Shown: in pieces, positions 26,512 through 34,568 of the stretch
Numbering within the stretch: the stretch's first letter is position 1
How the letters are laid out: each line of letters begins with the position of its first letter
NCBI GenBank assembly: GCA_938050045.1
Contig: CALLJS010000003.1
Location: 1-64,000, forward strand
Direction of reading: 5' to 3'
From: an uncultured Sphingomonadaceae bacterium
GTDB lineage: Bacteria; Pseudomonadota; Alphaproteobacteria; Sphingomonadales; Sphingomonadaceae
Length of the DNA stretch: 64,000 nucleotides
Program-made: the position numbers and the translations under genes
Notes under the pieces: model-generated
Database searches by the model: none
What the model saw: only the letters and a program-made list of their open reading frames with translations
What the model was told of the DNA's origin: nothing

Positions 26512-27905
26512 TCTGGAATAAGACCTATTTTATCGCGCAGCATCCAGCGGGCCGTCATCAATATCGCGACTACGCCCAATCCACTGGCTAGGCCTATCCA
26601 AATGCCCAAACCTGCATAGCCATATTCAAACGCCAATAGACCCCCTACCCCAATGCCGACCACCCAATAGCCAAATAATGCAATCGCCATGGGAATGAAT
26701 GTATCATGCATTCCGCGCAGCATGCCAGCCGCCACCACTTGAATCCCATCGACAATTTGAAATAAAGCCGCAATCCCCAAAAACCCAACGGCCAGTGCCG
26801 CGACTTCGCCATTCTCTGGCAGGCTTGCATCAATGAATAGAGCGATAAGAGCATCGGGAAAAAATAGCATAATCAACGCCATGACGCTCATGAAGCTTGT
26901 TCCTAAGATCATAGCCGTCCAGCCTGCTCTTGCGATTGCATCGGGGTCGCGCTGGCCATAGGCTATGCCTACACGGACCGTCGCCGCCTGCCCTAGCCCC
27001 ATCGGCACCATGAAGCTCAAGGATGCAAGTTGCAGCGCAATCGCATGCGCTGCCAAAGATTCCGCGCCGAGCCATCCCATCAATATACCCGCAGCTCCAA
27101 ACACGCCGCCTTCTAACCCCATGGTGATGGCAATGGGCAAGCCCAATTTCCAAAGGGCAAAATAGCGCGGCCAATCGGCTCGCCAAAAACGGCCAAATAT
27201 TTTATAGCGTCTGAAATCTTTGTGCAAAATCACCACCAAAGATAATCCGCCAAACATGAGCATATTGGTCATAACGCTGCCGATACCTGCTCCGATGATA
27301 CCTAATTCTGGTGCGCCAAAATTTCCAAATATCAGCGCATAATTAAACAGAGCATTGGAAAAAACAGCTATGATACTAATGATTAAAGCCCAAATTGGTT
27401 TTTCCAAAGCCGATATGAAATTGCGCAGCACTATGAAGAATAAAAAAGGCAGCATCGACCAGATATAAGCCTTTAGATATAAACCAGCATTGGCAGCGAG
27501 ATCATCTTCCTGCCCAAAGAATAACAAAATAACCTCTGTATTCCACAGCAATATCCATATCGGTATAATAACCGAAACAGCCGCCCACAGGCTTTGCCGA
27601 AACGTGCGGCGTATATCGCGCACACTATGTTTCATACGGCCAATTTCAGAGGCCATCATCGGCGCACAAGCCGTCATCAAACCCATACAAAATATCGCGC
27701 AGGTCATCGCTAGATTAAAACCCAATGTAGCCGCGGCTAATTCACGCGCACCCAGCCATCCGAGCATCAAAACATCGGTTGCTCCAATAAGTGCTAAGGT
27801 CATATTCGAGATGATAAGCGGCCATGACAAAGAGGCCGTTGCGAACAATTCGTGCCGCCAAACGCGATTTTGCATATATGCAGCTTTAATATGCACCTCT
27901 GTCAT
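26508..27905 (-). CDS. MATE-family multidrug/Na+ efflux transporter
   Basis: 465 aa with about 12 membrane helices in two homologous halves. Typical MATE segments are SWPLIISNMTLALIGATDVLMLGWLG at the first helix, and PMGLGQAATVRVG in the second half. MATE pumps export cationic drugs or metabolites in exchange for Na+ or H+. Substrate cannot be told. The first ATG (27905) or the ATG at 27875 could be used. Confidence 0.92.
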   Translation of the reverse strand: MTEVHIKAAYMQNRVWRHELFATASLSWPLIISNMTLALIGATDVLMLGWLGARELAAATLGFNLAMTCAIFCMGLMTACAPMMASEIGRMKHSVRDIRRTFRQSLWAAVSVIIPIWILLWNTEVILLFFGQEDDLAANAGLYLKAYIWSMLPFLFFIVLRNFISALEKPIWALIISIIAVFSNALFNYALIFGNFGAPELGIIGAGIGSVMTNMLMFGGLSLVVILHKDFRRYKIFGRFWRADWPRYFALWKLGLPIAITMGLEGGVFGAAGILMGWLGAESLAAHAIALQLASLSFMVPMGLGQAATVRVGIAYGQRDPDAIARAGWTAMILGTSFMSVMALIMLFFPDALIALFIDASLPENGEVAALAVGFLGIAALFQIVDGIQVVAAGMLRGMHDTFIPMAIALFGYWVVGIGVGGLLAFEYGYAGLGIWIGLASGLGVVAILMTARWMLRDKIGLIPD

Positions 27906-28001
27906 GCCATGCGCTTAGGGTAATTCTCAGCAAACTACTATCCTTAATCCCACTTGATTAGCATCCATTATCGCGGCAAGAGGAAAGCAAGAGGTGACTA
28001 T

Positions 28002-28220
28002 ATGATAAGTGCATTGGGATTGATTGGCGGCCTAGCATTGCTGATTTATATGACGATTAAAGGCGTGAATATATTAATCGCGGGGCCCATGGCGGCTATC
28101 ATAGTAGCTCTCACGAGCGGTATTAGCCTCATACCGCCGCTCGCCGTTGAGGGCGCACCCGATTTTGCAATACCCACAAAATATAAAATACATAGCTTAA
28201 ATGATATAAATAAAATCTAA
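28002..28220 (+). pseudogene. GntP-family permease, N-terminal fragment
   Basis: An ATG at 28002 with AAGAGGTGACT upstream opens a frame whose first ~59 codons (MISALGLIGGLALLIYMTI..., GVNILIAGPMAAIIVALTSG) are the N-terminal helices of a GntP-type gluconate/organic acid permease. From about 28178 homology ends and the frame continues into AT-rich sequence, stopping at 28220. The C-terminal half resumes at about 28676. About 105 residues of the permease, including the next helices, are missing, so the transporter should be inactive. Confidence 0.8.
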
Positions 28221-28229
28221 ACTATGTAT
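28188..28229 (-). terminator. AT-rich hairpin, candidate terminator of the bacteriocin-like gene
   Basis: ATACATAGCTTA (28188-28199) and TAAACTATGTAT (28218-28229) form a 12-bp inverted repeat with one mismatch. Read on the minus strand it lies just past the stop of the peptide gene and is followed by TTTATATTTT, as an intrinsic terminator would be. Confidence 0.45.
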
Positions 28230-28264
28230 CTACTAAATAATAGGCTTATTAAATAAGTTAATAA

Positions 28265-28546
28265 TTAATACCAGATAGGAGCAAAATCTCCTGTTCTCTT
28301 AGCCTCAGCAGCCATCTTGCTATTAGTATCTATAGCAGCATTCCGAGTACCATTAAGTAATAAGGCCCCAGCTGTAGCGACAATAGAAGCGGCACCCGCA
28401 CTTCGAACTAAAGCACCAGCAATAGCACCAATTACCGTACCTTCAATAGCACTTATAGTTTTTTCTGCTTTCTTTTTTTCTTTTGACTTTTTTGTTTCAT
28501 GGCCGCCGTTAACCATTTCTAACTCTATACTACTTAAATCACGCAT
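28265..28546 (-). CDS. Bacteriocin-like peptide with double-glycine leader
   Basis: 93 aa. The N-terminus MRDLSSIELEMVNGG is a textbook double-glycine leader (LS-x-x-EL-x-x-VNGG), normally cut by a C39-peptidase ABC exporter. The predicted 78-aa mature part starts with a Lys/Glu-rich stretch and then a Gly/Ala-rich hydrophobic segment with GxxxGxxxG (GTVIGAIAGA), typical of pore-forming two-peptide bacteriocins, ending in GDFAPIWY. Start at 28546 is chosen because GGAG lies 6 nt before it; the upstream in-frame ATG (28558) has no ribosome binding site. It is antisense to and inside the broken permease gene, AT-rich, with its own promoter. No exporter, partner peptide or immunity gene is visible. 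Confidence 0.72.
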   Translation of the reverse strand: MRDLSSIELEMVNGGHETKKSKEKKKAEKTISAIEGTVIGAIAGALVRSAGAASIVATAGALLLNGTRNAAIDTNSKMAAEAKRTGDFAPIWY

Positions 28547-28573
28547 TATATTCTCCATACTAGAAATTTTATT

Positions 28574-28592
28574 AGCAAATTAATAATTTGCT
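28574..28592. promoter_or_regulatory. Perfect palindrome at the predicted transcription start of the peptide gene
   Basis: AGCAAATTA-A-TAATTTGCT: nine-bp arms around a single base, positioned just downstream of the predicted -10 box. Could be an operator or a 5' mRNA hairpin. Confidence 0.4.
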
Positions 28593-28596
28593 TTTC

Positions 28597-28626
28597 TTTA
28601 TTCAAACAACAACTAATAATTGTCAA
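28597..28626 (-). promoter_or_regulatory. Sigma-70-type promoter of the peptide gene
   Basis: Minus-strand TTGACA (28626-28621, perfect -35), an 18-bp spacer and AATAAA (28602-28597, four of six matches to TATAAT). Predicted leader to the ATG at 28546 is roughly 45 nt. Confidence 0.5.
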
Positions 28627-28675
28627 GTATCATATTTAGATTAATCAATAATACCTATTACATTACCAGTGTTCG

Positions 28676-29587
28676 ATATTTGCTGCTCTAGCCTTTGGAT
28701 CCGTCACCTTCACTATGACAAGCGCAGGATCACCCGAAATTCAAAATCTTATTCCGATGGAGCATTTGGGAACAACGGCATTTGCGGCATGGAAAATAAG
28801 CTTTGTGGTGGCCATAGCAATGGCGATAATCGGCTGTTATTGGATCAATTGGATGGTCAAACGCGCAGTATCACGCGGCGAGACATTTATCGCACGCGGC
28901 AGCGATGCCGCCCCCGCAGATTATTCAAAACTGCCCTCGCCATTGCTCTGTTTAATTCCATTAGCGGCCGTCTTGGGCTTATTCCTCTTGTTTCAATATC
29001 CGCAGAGCTTTGGCGCATTATCCAAAATATTACCCGCCGCAACATGGGACAAATGGGCCTTAGTTTTAGCACTCGGCACAGGCTCTCTACTTGCTATTTG
29101 GGTCGGCCGAGCAAAACTGCCTGAAATGCCCGAAGCCTTCTCTCGCGGAGCAAGCAGCGCGGTTATCGCTATCACCAATACCTGCGCTGTGGTTGGTTTT
29201 GGCGCAGTGGCCAAATTAACCCCTGCCTTTGGCCAAGCATTAGAGGCCGTGCAAAGCTTGCCAGGTGATCCGCTCATCGGTGCGGCCATCGCGGTGACGG
29301 TTATCGCGGGTTTAACGGGCAGCGCATCGGGGGGACAGACCATCGCCTTGCCTCTTATCGCGCCGCATTATTTGGATGCAGGTGCTAATGCAGAAGAATT
29401 GCACCGCACAGTGGCGATTGCATCGGGTGCGCTCGATAGCTTGCCGCATAATGGCTATGTGGTGACGACTATCAGAGCCGTATGCGGCGAAACGCACAAA
29501 GATGCTTATGGCGCAGTGGGCGCACTGACGGTTATATTGCCATTGGGCGGATTGGTTCTTGCATTGGCATTATTTGCGATCTTTTGA
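28676..29587 (+). pseudogene. GntP-family permease, C-terminal fragment
   Basis: Homology to GntP permeases resumes at about 28676 (IFAALAFGSVTFTMTSAGSPEIQN) and continues to the end of the family, with ITNTCAVVGFG, LTGSASGGQTIALPLIAPHYLD and ASGALDSLPHNGYVVTTIRA. Translation could restart at the ATG at 28715, giving 290 aa and about eight helices, but the N-terminal helices and the segment before 28676 are lost. It is intact after the break, so the replacement is probably recent. Confidence 0.8.
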
Positions 29588-29632
29588 TGGTGCGTTAAAT
29601 CTAAATTAAAACATTGCTCATACTCTAATTCT

Positions 29633-30118
29633 ATGAACGCACAGATAAAGATACATCATACATATTCTCAATCAGACGAGGATATAGGCCATATCTTTCG
29701 TGGAGAATATATTAATATATGCTCACAGGTAGAGGAATGGGCGATTAACGTTCTTCAAAACCCCAAAGTTACCACTTTACCAGAGAGTAAGCCCAAATTA
29801 CCTCATTTGTTCGGTAAAAAGCTCTCAGCAATTGAAAGTTTGATAGATAAGCGGCCTGAACTTTTCAAAAATGATAAATGCACAATAGAACTTATATCCG
29901 AGTTTAAATGCTATGCTGAATTACGATCAGATTTGGCACATGCAGTTATGAAGGTTTATTCTAAAAATAATGAAACTATATTTGTATTCACTAACTTTGG
30001 TCAAACAATAACACCCAAAATGCCAAAACGTTTCAGTATATCAATCAGCGAATGCCAGAAATTACTTAAATCTCTAAGACATCATGTTAAAAAAATAACC
30101 GATCAAAAGCTCAAATAG
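29633..30118 (+). CDS. AT-rich orphan protein with HEPN-like R-x4-H motif
   Basis: 161 aa, soluble, probably all-helical. It contains RSDLAH at residues 98-103, an R-x4-H arrangement like the catalytic motif of HEPN ribonucleases, preceded by helices with QVEEWAINVL and LFGKKLSAIESL. No other motif recognised. Codons are AT-rich compared with the neighbouring core genes, and no clear ribosome binding site precedes the ATG. It lies between the broken permease and grpE, in the same accessory stretch as the bacteriocin-like gene. No antitoxin-like partner (MNT) is adjacent. Function unknown. Confidence 0.65.
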   Translation: MNAQIKIHHTYSQSDEDIGHIFRGEYINICSQVEEWAINVLQNPKVTTLPESKPKLPHLFGKKLSAIESLIDKRPELFKNDKCTIELISEFKCYAELRSDLAHAVMKVYSKNNETIFVFTNFGQTITPKMPKRFSISISECQKLLKSLRHHVKKITDQKLK

Positions 30119-30121
30119 CAA

Positions 30122-30736
30122 TCAATCTGGTTTTTTGGCAACGCCTACAAAGGCTGGACGCAGCAAGCGGTCTTTAATCATATAACCCGATTGCATTTCT
30201 TGCACCACTGTCCCCGGCTCTTCATCGGCAGAGGGTATCTCGACCATCGCTTGATGTTGGTTCGGATCAAGCGGAAGCCCCATAGCGGCGATGCGCTTGA
30301 TGCCATGTTTACCAAAGACAGACTCTAGTTCGCGGCCCGTGGCTTCTATACCCGTGATAAGGCCTTTCCATTTTTCTTCATCTTTAATTTCATCGGGAAT
30401 GGCCTCTAGCGCGCGGCTTAGATTATCAGACACCGATAATATATCGCGCGCAAATCCTGTGGCCGCATAGGCCCGCGCATCTTGCGCATCTTTTTCGAGA
30501 CGGCGGCGTACATTTTGCGTTTCCGCTTGGGCATAGAGTATTTCTTGTTTCGCCGTTGCCAATTGATCGGTCAGCTTAGCAATCTCATCATCGCCATTAT
30601 CATCTGACATTAGATGATCGGGCACTCCTTCCAATTCAGCTTCTGCGGCATTATCCATCGGAGCTTTTTGTGCAGCTTGCGTTTGGATTTCTTCTGGAGC
30701 TTCATTCTCAAGATTATCTTTATCATCATGCATCAT
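30122..30736 (-). CDS. grpE: Nucleotide exchange factor GrpE
   Basis: 204 aa. Acidic, disordered N-terminus, long coiled coil (LATAKQEILYAQAETQNVRRRLEKD), and the C-terminal beta domain with GIKRIAAMGLPLDPNQHQAM and QSGYMIKDRLLRPAFVGVAK. It releases ADP from DnaK. It is downstream of hrcA by 47 bp on the same strand; dnaK-dnaJ lie about 5 kb away rather than adjacent. Confidence 0.96.
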   Translation of the reverse strand: MMHDDKDNLENEAPEEIQTQAAQKAPMDNAAEAELEGVPDHLMSDDNGDDEIAKLTDQLATAKQEILYAQAETQNVRRRLEKDAQDARAYAATGFARDILSVSDNLSRALEAIPDEIKDEEKWKGLITGIEATGRELESVFGKHGIKRIAAMGLPLDPNQHQAMVEIPSADEEPGTVVQEMQSGYMIKDRLLRPAFVGVAKKPD

Positions 30737-30783
30737 GTTAATATGTCTCTTATCGCTATATTTTCAATGCCCAAACTATCTGA

Positions 30784-31821
30784 TTATTTTGCTAATCGAG
30801 ACAAGGTTTGTGCCGTTAATTCTACCATGGGAACGATGCGAGCATAATTCAAGCGAGTCGGGCCAATTACCCCCACTACACCAACAATTTTTCCGCCTTC
30901 TTCCCGATATGGCGCTGCGATAACCGAGGAACCCGATAAAGAAAATAGATTATTTTCTGATCCGATAAATATTTTTGTCGATTGCGCTTCGCGCGCGCCA
31001 TCGACCAGCTTGGCAATCGCTTCTTTATTTTCCAAATCATCCAATAATTGGCGCATCAAACCTAAATCCGCATTGGCATTGTCATCCAACAAATTGGACT
31101 GGCCTTTGACGATCAAAACAGGCCGATCATTGGCATCATTAGACCATAGTATCAAACCTTTGCGCACAAGATCTGCGCTGACCTTGTCGAGCATAGCGCG
31201 TTCCGATGAAATTTCTTCATCGAGCCGCTTGATTGCATCTGATAAGGACATGCCCGATAAGCGTGCGCTGATATAATTGCCCGCTTCATGCAGCAAGCTG
31301 TCATTCATTTGCGGCGCAATAGCGATAACGCGATTTTCTATACTGCCATCGGTGCTGACCAACACTGCTAGGGCTTGCGCCATTGATAATCGAACGAAGT
31401 TAAATTGACTGACGATAATCTCTTTGCGCGGTACCATAACCAATCCCGCACAATCCGATAGACCCGATAATAAACTGCTCACTGCCATCAATGCTTCTTC
31501 TATCGGTCCCTCATGAGAAATCTGCGCTTCGATAGCGGCGCGTTCCTCTGCTGAGGGTTCATTGGCTTGCATCATACCATCGACAAATAATCTCAGGCCG
31601 CTATGCGTTGGGATGCGCCCTGCGCTAATATGGGGGGCAGCGAGCAAACCCGTTTGCTCCAAATCATGCATCACATTGCGAATAGAGGCTGGCGATAGAT
31701 TGAGCCCAGATACTTCTGATATAGTGCGCGAACCGACGGGTGAGCCGCTGTCTAAATAATTCTCTACCACAATCCGAAAAATATCGCGGGTACGCTCGTT
31801 CATATTGGTTATTTCATCCAT
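30784..31821 (-). CDS. hrcA: Heat-inducible transcription repressor HrcA
   Basis: 345 aa, full length. N-terminal winged helix ([27 protein letters not shown]), then the HrcA GAF-like core and C-terminal [35 protein letters not shown] segment. HrcA binds CIRCE (TTAGCACTC-N9-GAGTGCTAA) before groESL and sometimes dnaK or hrcA operons; no CIRCE is seen in this window. The first ATG (31821) has AGAGAGG upstream. Operon hrcA-grpE, divergent from rph. Confidence 0.96.
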   Translation of the reverse strand: [345 protein letters not shown]

Positions 31822-31916
31822 AGCCTCTCTTTATGCAATTATTCGGATAGATTCCAGCCTTGCGAAAAATTTACGCTCGTTTATGCAAACAGCATCATCA
31901 TTCAGGAGAATCACCC

Positions 31917-32636
31917 ATGCGACCATCTGGCCGTGCGCTCGATCAAATGCGCCCCATCACTATAGAAACAGGCTTCACTAAACATGCAGAAGGCTCTTGC
32001 CTGATTAGCTTTGGCGATACCCGCGTTTTATGCACCGCCAGCGTCGAAGAACGCCTACCGCCTTGGATGCGCGGCAGCGGCGAAGGTTGGGTCACGGGGG
32101 AATATAGTATGCTCCCGCGCTCCACCCACACGCGCAGCAATCGCGAAGCTGCACGCGGCAAACAATCGGGCCGCACCCAAGAAATTCAGCGCCTCATTGG
32201 CCGTTCTTTGCGCAGCGTTGTCGATCTTAAAAAACTGGGCGAACGTCAAATCACGCTCGATTGCGATGTCATCCAAGCCGATGGTGGAACGCGCACCGCA
32301 AGCATTACTGGTGCTTGGATTGCCTTGCGCCTTGCGGTTAATGGTCTGATGAAGCAAGGACTTGTCAATGTCGATCCGATTGAACAAAAAGTCGCGGCGA
32401 TTAGCTGCGGCATCTATAAAGGCAATCCTGTGCTTGATCTTGACTATGATGAAGATAGCAATGCAGGCGCCGATGCCAATTTCGTTTTGACCAGCAATGG
32501 TAATATTGCCGAAGCGCAAGCCACGGCCGAAGGTGAAACCTATGATGAAGAGGCATTATTGCGTTTGCTGCGTCTTGCCAAAATCGGGTGCAATCAAATA
32601 TTTGAAGAACAAGCAAAAGCAGTTAGCGCAGCATAA
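31917..32636 (+). CDS. rph: Ribonuclease PH
   Basis: 239 aa, full length for RNase PH. Contains [16 protein letters not shown], the phosphate-binding [31 protein letters not shown] region and [15 protein letters not shown]. It trims tRNA 3' ends using phosphate. The ATG at 31917 has AGGAGAATCACC upstream, so the longer reading from 31860 is rejected. rdgB starts on the base after its stop. Confidence 0.97.
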   Translation: MRPSGRALDQMRPITIETGFTKHAEGSCLISFGDTRVLCTASVEERLPPWMRGSGEGWVTGEYSMLPRSTHTRSNREAARGKQSGRTQEIQRLIGRSLRSVVDLKKLGERQITLDCDVIQADGGTRTASITGAWIALRLAVNGLMKQGLVNVDPIEQKVAAISCGIYKGNPVLDLDYDEDSNAGADANFVLTSNGNIAEAQATAEGETYDEEALLRLLRLAKIGCNQIFEEQAKAVSAA

Positions 32637-33323
32637 ATGACGCATCCCAAATTAGATCCCAGAAAATTAGAGTCCCGAAAATTAGATTTAGGCAAATTAG
32701 AACATCGCAAATTAGAGCCAGGCAAATTGGTCATCGCCAGCCATAATGCGGGCAAGGTGCGCGAAATTCGTGCCTTGCTCGAACCCTTTGGTATTGATCC
32801 TATCTCAGCGGGCGATCTTAACCTGCCCGAACCCGAGGAAACGGGAGAGACATTTGCCGAAAATGCACTGCTAAAAGCACAGGCTTGCGCCCAAGGATCG
32901 GGGCTGCCTGCTCTGGCGGATGATAGCGGTTTATGCGTTGCTGCCCTAGGCGATGCCCCTGGAGTATATACGGCCGATTGGGCGGAACGGCAACCTTATG
33001 AAGGCAAAGCGGGCCGCGATTGGTATATGGCTATGGGCAAAGTCGAGGGCAAATTGGCCGAGCAAGGCCCCAATGTTGATCGCAGCGCATATTTCATATG
33101 CACGCTTGCGCTTGCGTGGCCCGACGGTCATGCAGAAATTTTCGAGGGCCGCGTTCAAGGAACGCTTATCTGGCCACCGCGCGGGGCATTGGGTTTTGGC
33201 TATGATCCTGTGTTCAGCCCCGATGGTTATGAGCAGAGTTTTGCCGAATTAGACCCTGCCGATAAGCAGGCGATGAGCCATAGGGCCGATGCTTTTGATA
33301 AGCTAGTAGCGGCGGTATTTTAA
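32637..33323 (+). CDS. rdgB: dITP/XTP pyrophosphatase RdgB with repeat-expanded N-terminus
   Basis: 228 aa. The enzyme core starts at [15 protein letters not shown] (residue 30) and has [20 protein letters not shown] and FGYDPVF, the HAM1/RdgB motifs. It hydrolyses ITP, dITP and XTP to monophosphates. The first 29 residues are abnormal: five tandem 5-residue units of the form K-L-(D/E)-x-x-(R/G), encoded by a 15-nt repeat, precede the normal start. The only ATG is at 32637, directly after the rph stop; a TTG at 32727 is the only evident start near the core. Confidence 0.95.
   Translation: MTHPKLDPRKLESRKLDLGKLEHRKLEPGKLVIASHNAGKVREIRALLEPFGIDPISAGDLNLPEPEETGETFAENALLKAQACAQGSGLPALADDSGLCVAALGDAPGVYTADWAERQPYEGKAGRDWYMAMGKVEGKLAEQGPNVDRSAYFICTLALAWPDGHAEIFEGRVQGTLIWPPRGALGFGYDPVFSPDGYEQSFAELDPADKQAMSHRADAFDKLVAAVF
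32649..32738 (+). repeat. 15-nt tandem repeat inside rdgB
   Basis: AAATTAGA plus seven variable bases recurs with a period of 15 at 32649, 32664, 32679, 32694 and 32709; the sixth unit from 32724 is the native start of the enzyme. Frame is kept throughout. Confidence 0.9.
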
Positions 33324-33329
33324 CGGCGG

Positions 33330-34514
33330 ATGGCGCAACCGCTCGCCCTTTATGTCCATTGGCCATTTTGTCTGTCCAAATGCCCCTATTGTGATTTCAA
33401 CAGCCACGTTCGTGATAGGGTGGATATAGCGGCTTGGGAGGCGGCATTGCTTGCCGATATGGCCTATGAAGCCACTCTAAACCCCAACAGAAAATTAAGC
33501 AGCATATTCTTTGGCGGCGGAACACCATCGCTCATGCCGCCGCAATTAGTCGAGACATTAATAACCCAAGCCCAGGCGCATTGGGGGTTTGAAGATGGCA
33601 TAGAAATTACCTTAGAAGCCAATCCTTCATCGGTCGAAGCGGCCAATTTTGATGATTTATCGCGCGCTGGTATAAACCGTGTTTCCTTGGGACTTCAATC
33701 ACTTGACGATCAAACTTTAGAATTTTTAGGACGTGCGCATAGCGTATCAGAAGGATTGGCAGCGCTCGCTATTGCGCAAAAGGCTTTTGCCCGTACGAGC
33801 TTTGATCTTATCTATGCGCGCCCACATCAGAGCTTAGCAGCATGGGAAAGCGAATTACAGCGCGGCCTTAGTTTTGGGACAGACCATCTCTCGCTCTATC
33901 AATTAACCATTGAGCCTAGCACCCGATTTGAGACATTGGTACGCAATGGATCGCTTACCCCCGCTGATGACGATATTTGCGCCGATCTTTATGCAATGAC
34001 CGCAGAAATTACCGCTGCGGCAAATATGCCCTCTTATGAGATTAGCAATCATGCGCGAGAGGGGCAGCACAGCCGCCATAATCTGATCTATTGGCGTTAT
34101 CAAGATTATATCGGTATTGGTCCCGGAGCTCATGGCCGGCGCCCCAATAAAGAGCTTGCCCATGGGCAAAATAGCGCAGAGCATGGATATTCCTATGCCA
34201 CAGAAAGACATAAGAAACCTGAAAATTATCTATCGGCTACGCTGCGCAATGGCCATGGGATAAAGGCCGAAAATGCACTGGATGCGCAAACCCGCGCTAT
34301 AGAGGCTATCATGGTGGGACTGCGTCTTAGAGAAGGCATTAATCTTACTGTTATTACAAAGAAAACAAGACTTAATGAACAACAGATCATTGATCAAAAA
34401 GCTTTGGCTAAGCTCATTGATATGGGCTTTATGCGCCAAGAGCAATCCCGCATTATGATAACGCAAAAAGCAATGCCGTTGCTCGATGCAATCTTGCCGC
34501 AAATCATAGCGTAA
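33330..34514 (+). CDS. hemW: Radical SAM protein HemW (CPDH-like)
   Basis: 394 aa. The [4Fe-4S] cysteines are Cys14, Cys18 and Cys21 (CLSKCPYC), followed by FFGGGTPSL and ITLEANPSSVE. C-terminal HemN-type domain present. HemW is a heme chaperone or heme-trafficking protein often misannotated as coproporphyrinogen oxidase; it lacks the extra HemN N-terminal region. It follows rdgB by 6 bp; conserved order hrcA/rph-rdgB-hemW. Confidence 0.93.
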   Translation: MAQPLALYVHWPFCLSKCPYCDFNSHVRDRVDIAAWEAALLADMAYEATLNPNRKLSSIFFGGGTPSLMPPQLVETLITQAQAHWGFEDGIEITLEANPSSVEAANFDDLSRAGINRVSLGLQSLDDQTLEFLGRAHSVSEGLAALAIAQKAFARTSFDLIYARPHQSLAAWESELQRGLSFGTDHLSLYQLTIEPSTRFETLVRNGSLTPADDDICADLYAMTAEITAAANMPSYEISNHAREGQHSRHNLIYWRYQDYIGIGPGAHGRRPNKELAHGQNSAEHGYSYATERHKKPENYLSATLRNGHGIKAENALDAQTRAIEAIMVGLRLREGINLTVITKKTRLNEQQIIDQKALAKLIDMGFMRQEQSRIMITQKAMPLLDAILPQIIA

Positions 34515-34568
34515 AGTCTGAACAGTCTAAAACTTGAGCGTAGAGCCGCTCTCTGTTAGGCTTAGCCC

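Noticed and set aside
26830-27186. 118-codon minus-strand ORF
   Set aside because: Shadow frame inside the MATE transporter gene.
29633-30118. Toxin-antitoxin pair
   Set aside because: Only one gene is present; the next gene is grpE and no small partner ORF is found, so a TA call is not supported.
31822-31916. Search for CIRCE or RpoH promoter before hrcA
   Set aside because: Neither the TTAGCACTC inverted repeat nor a CTTG-N17-CYTAT match was found in the 95-bp gap.
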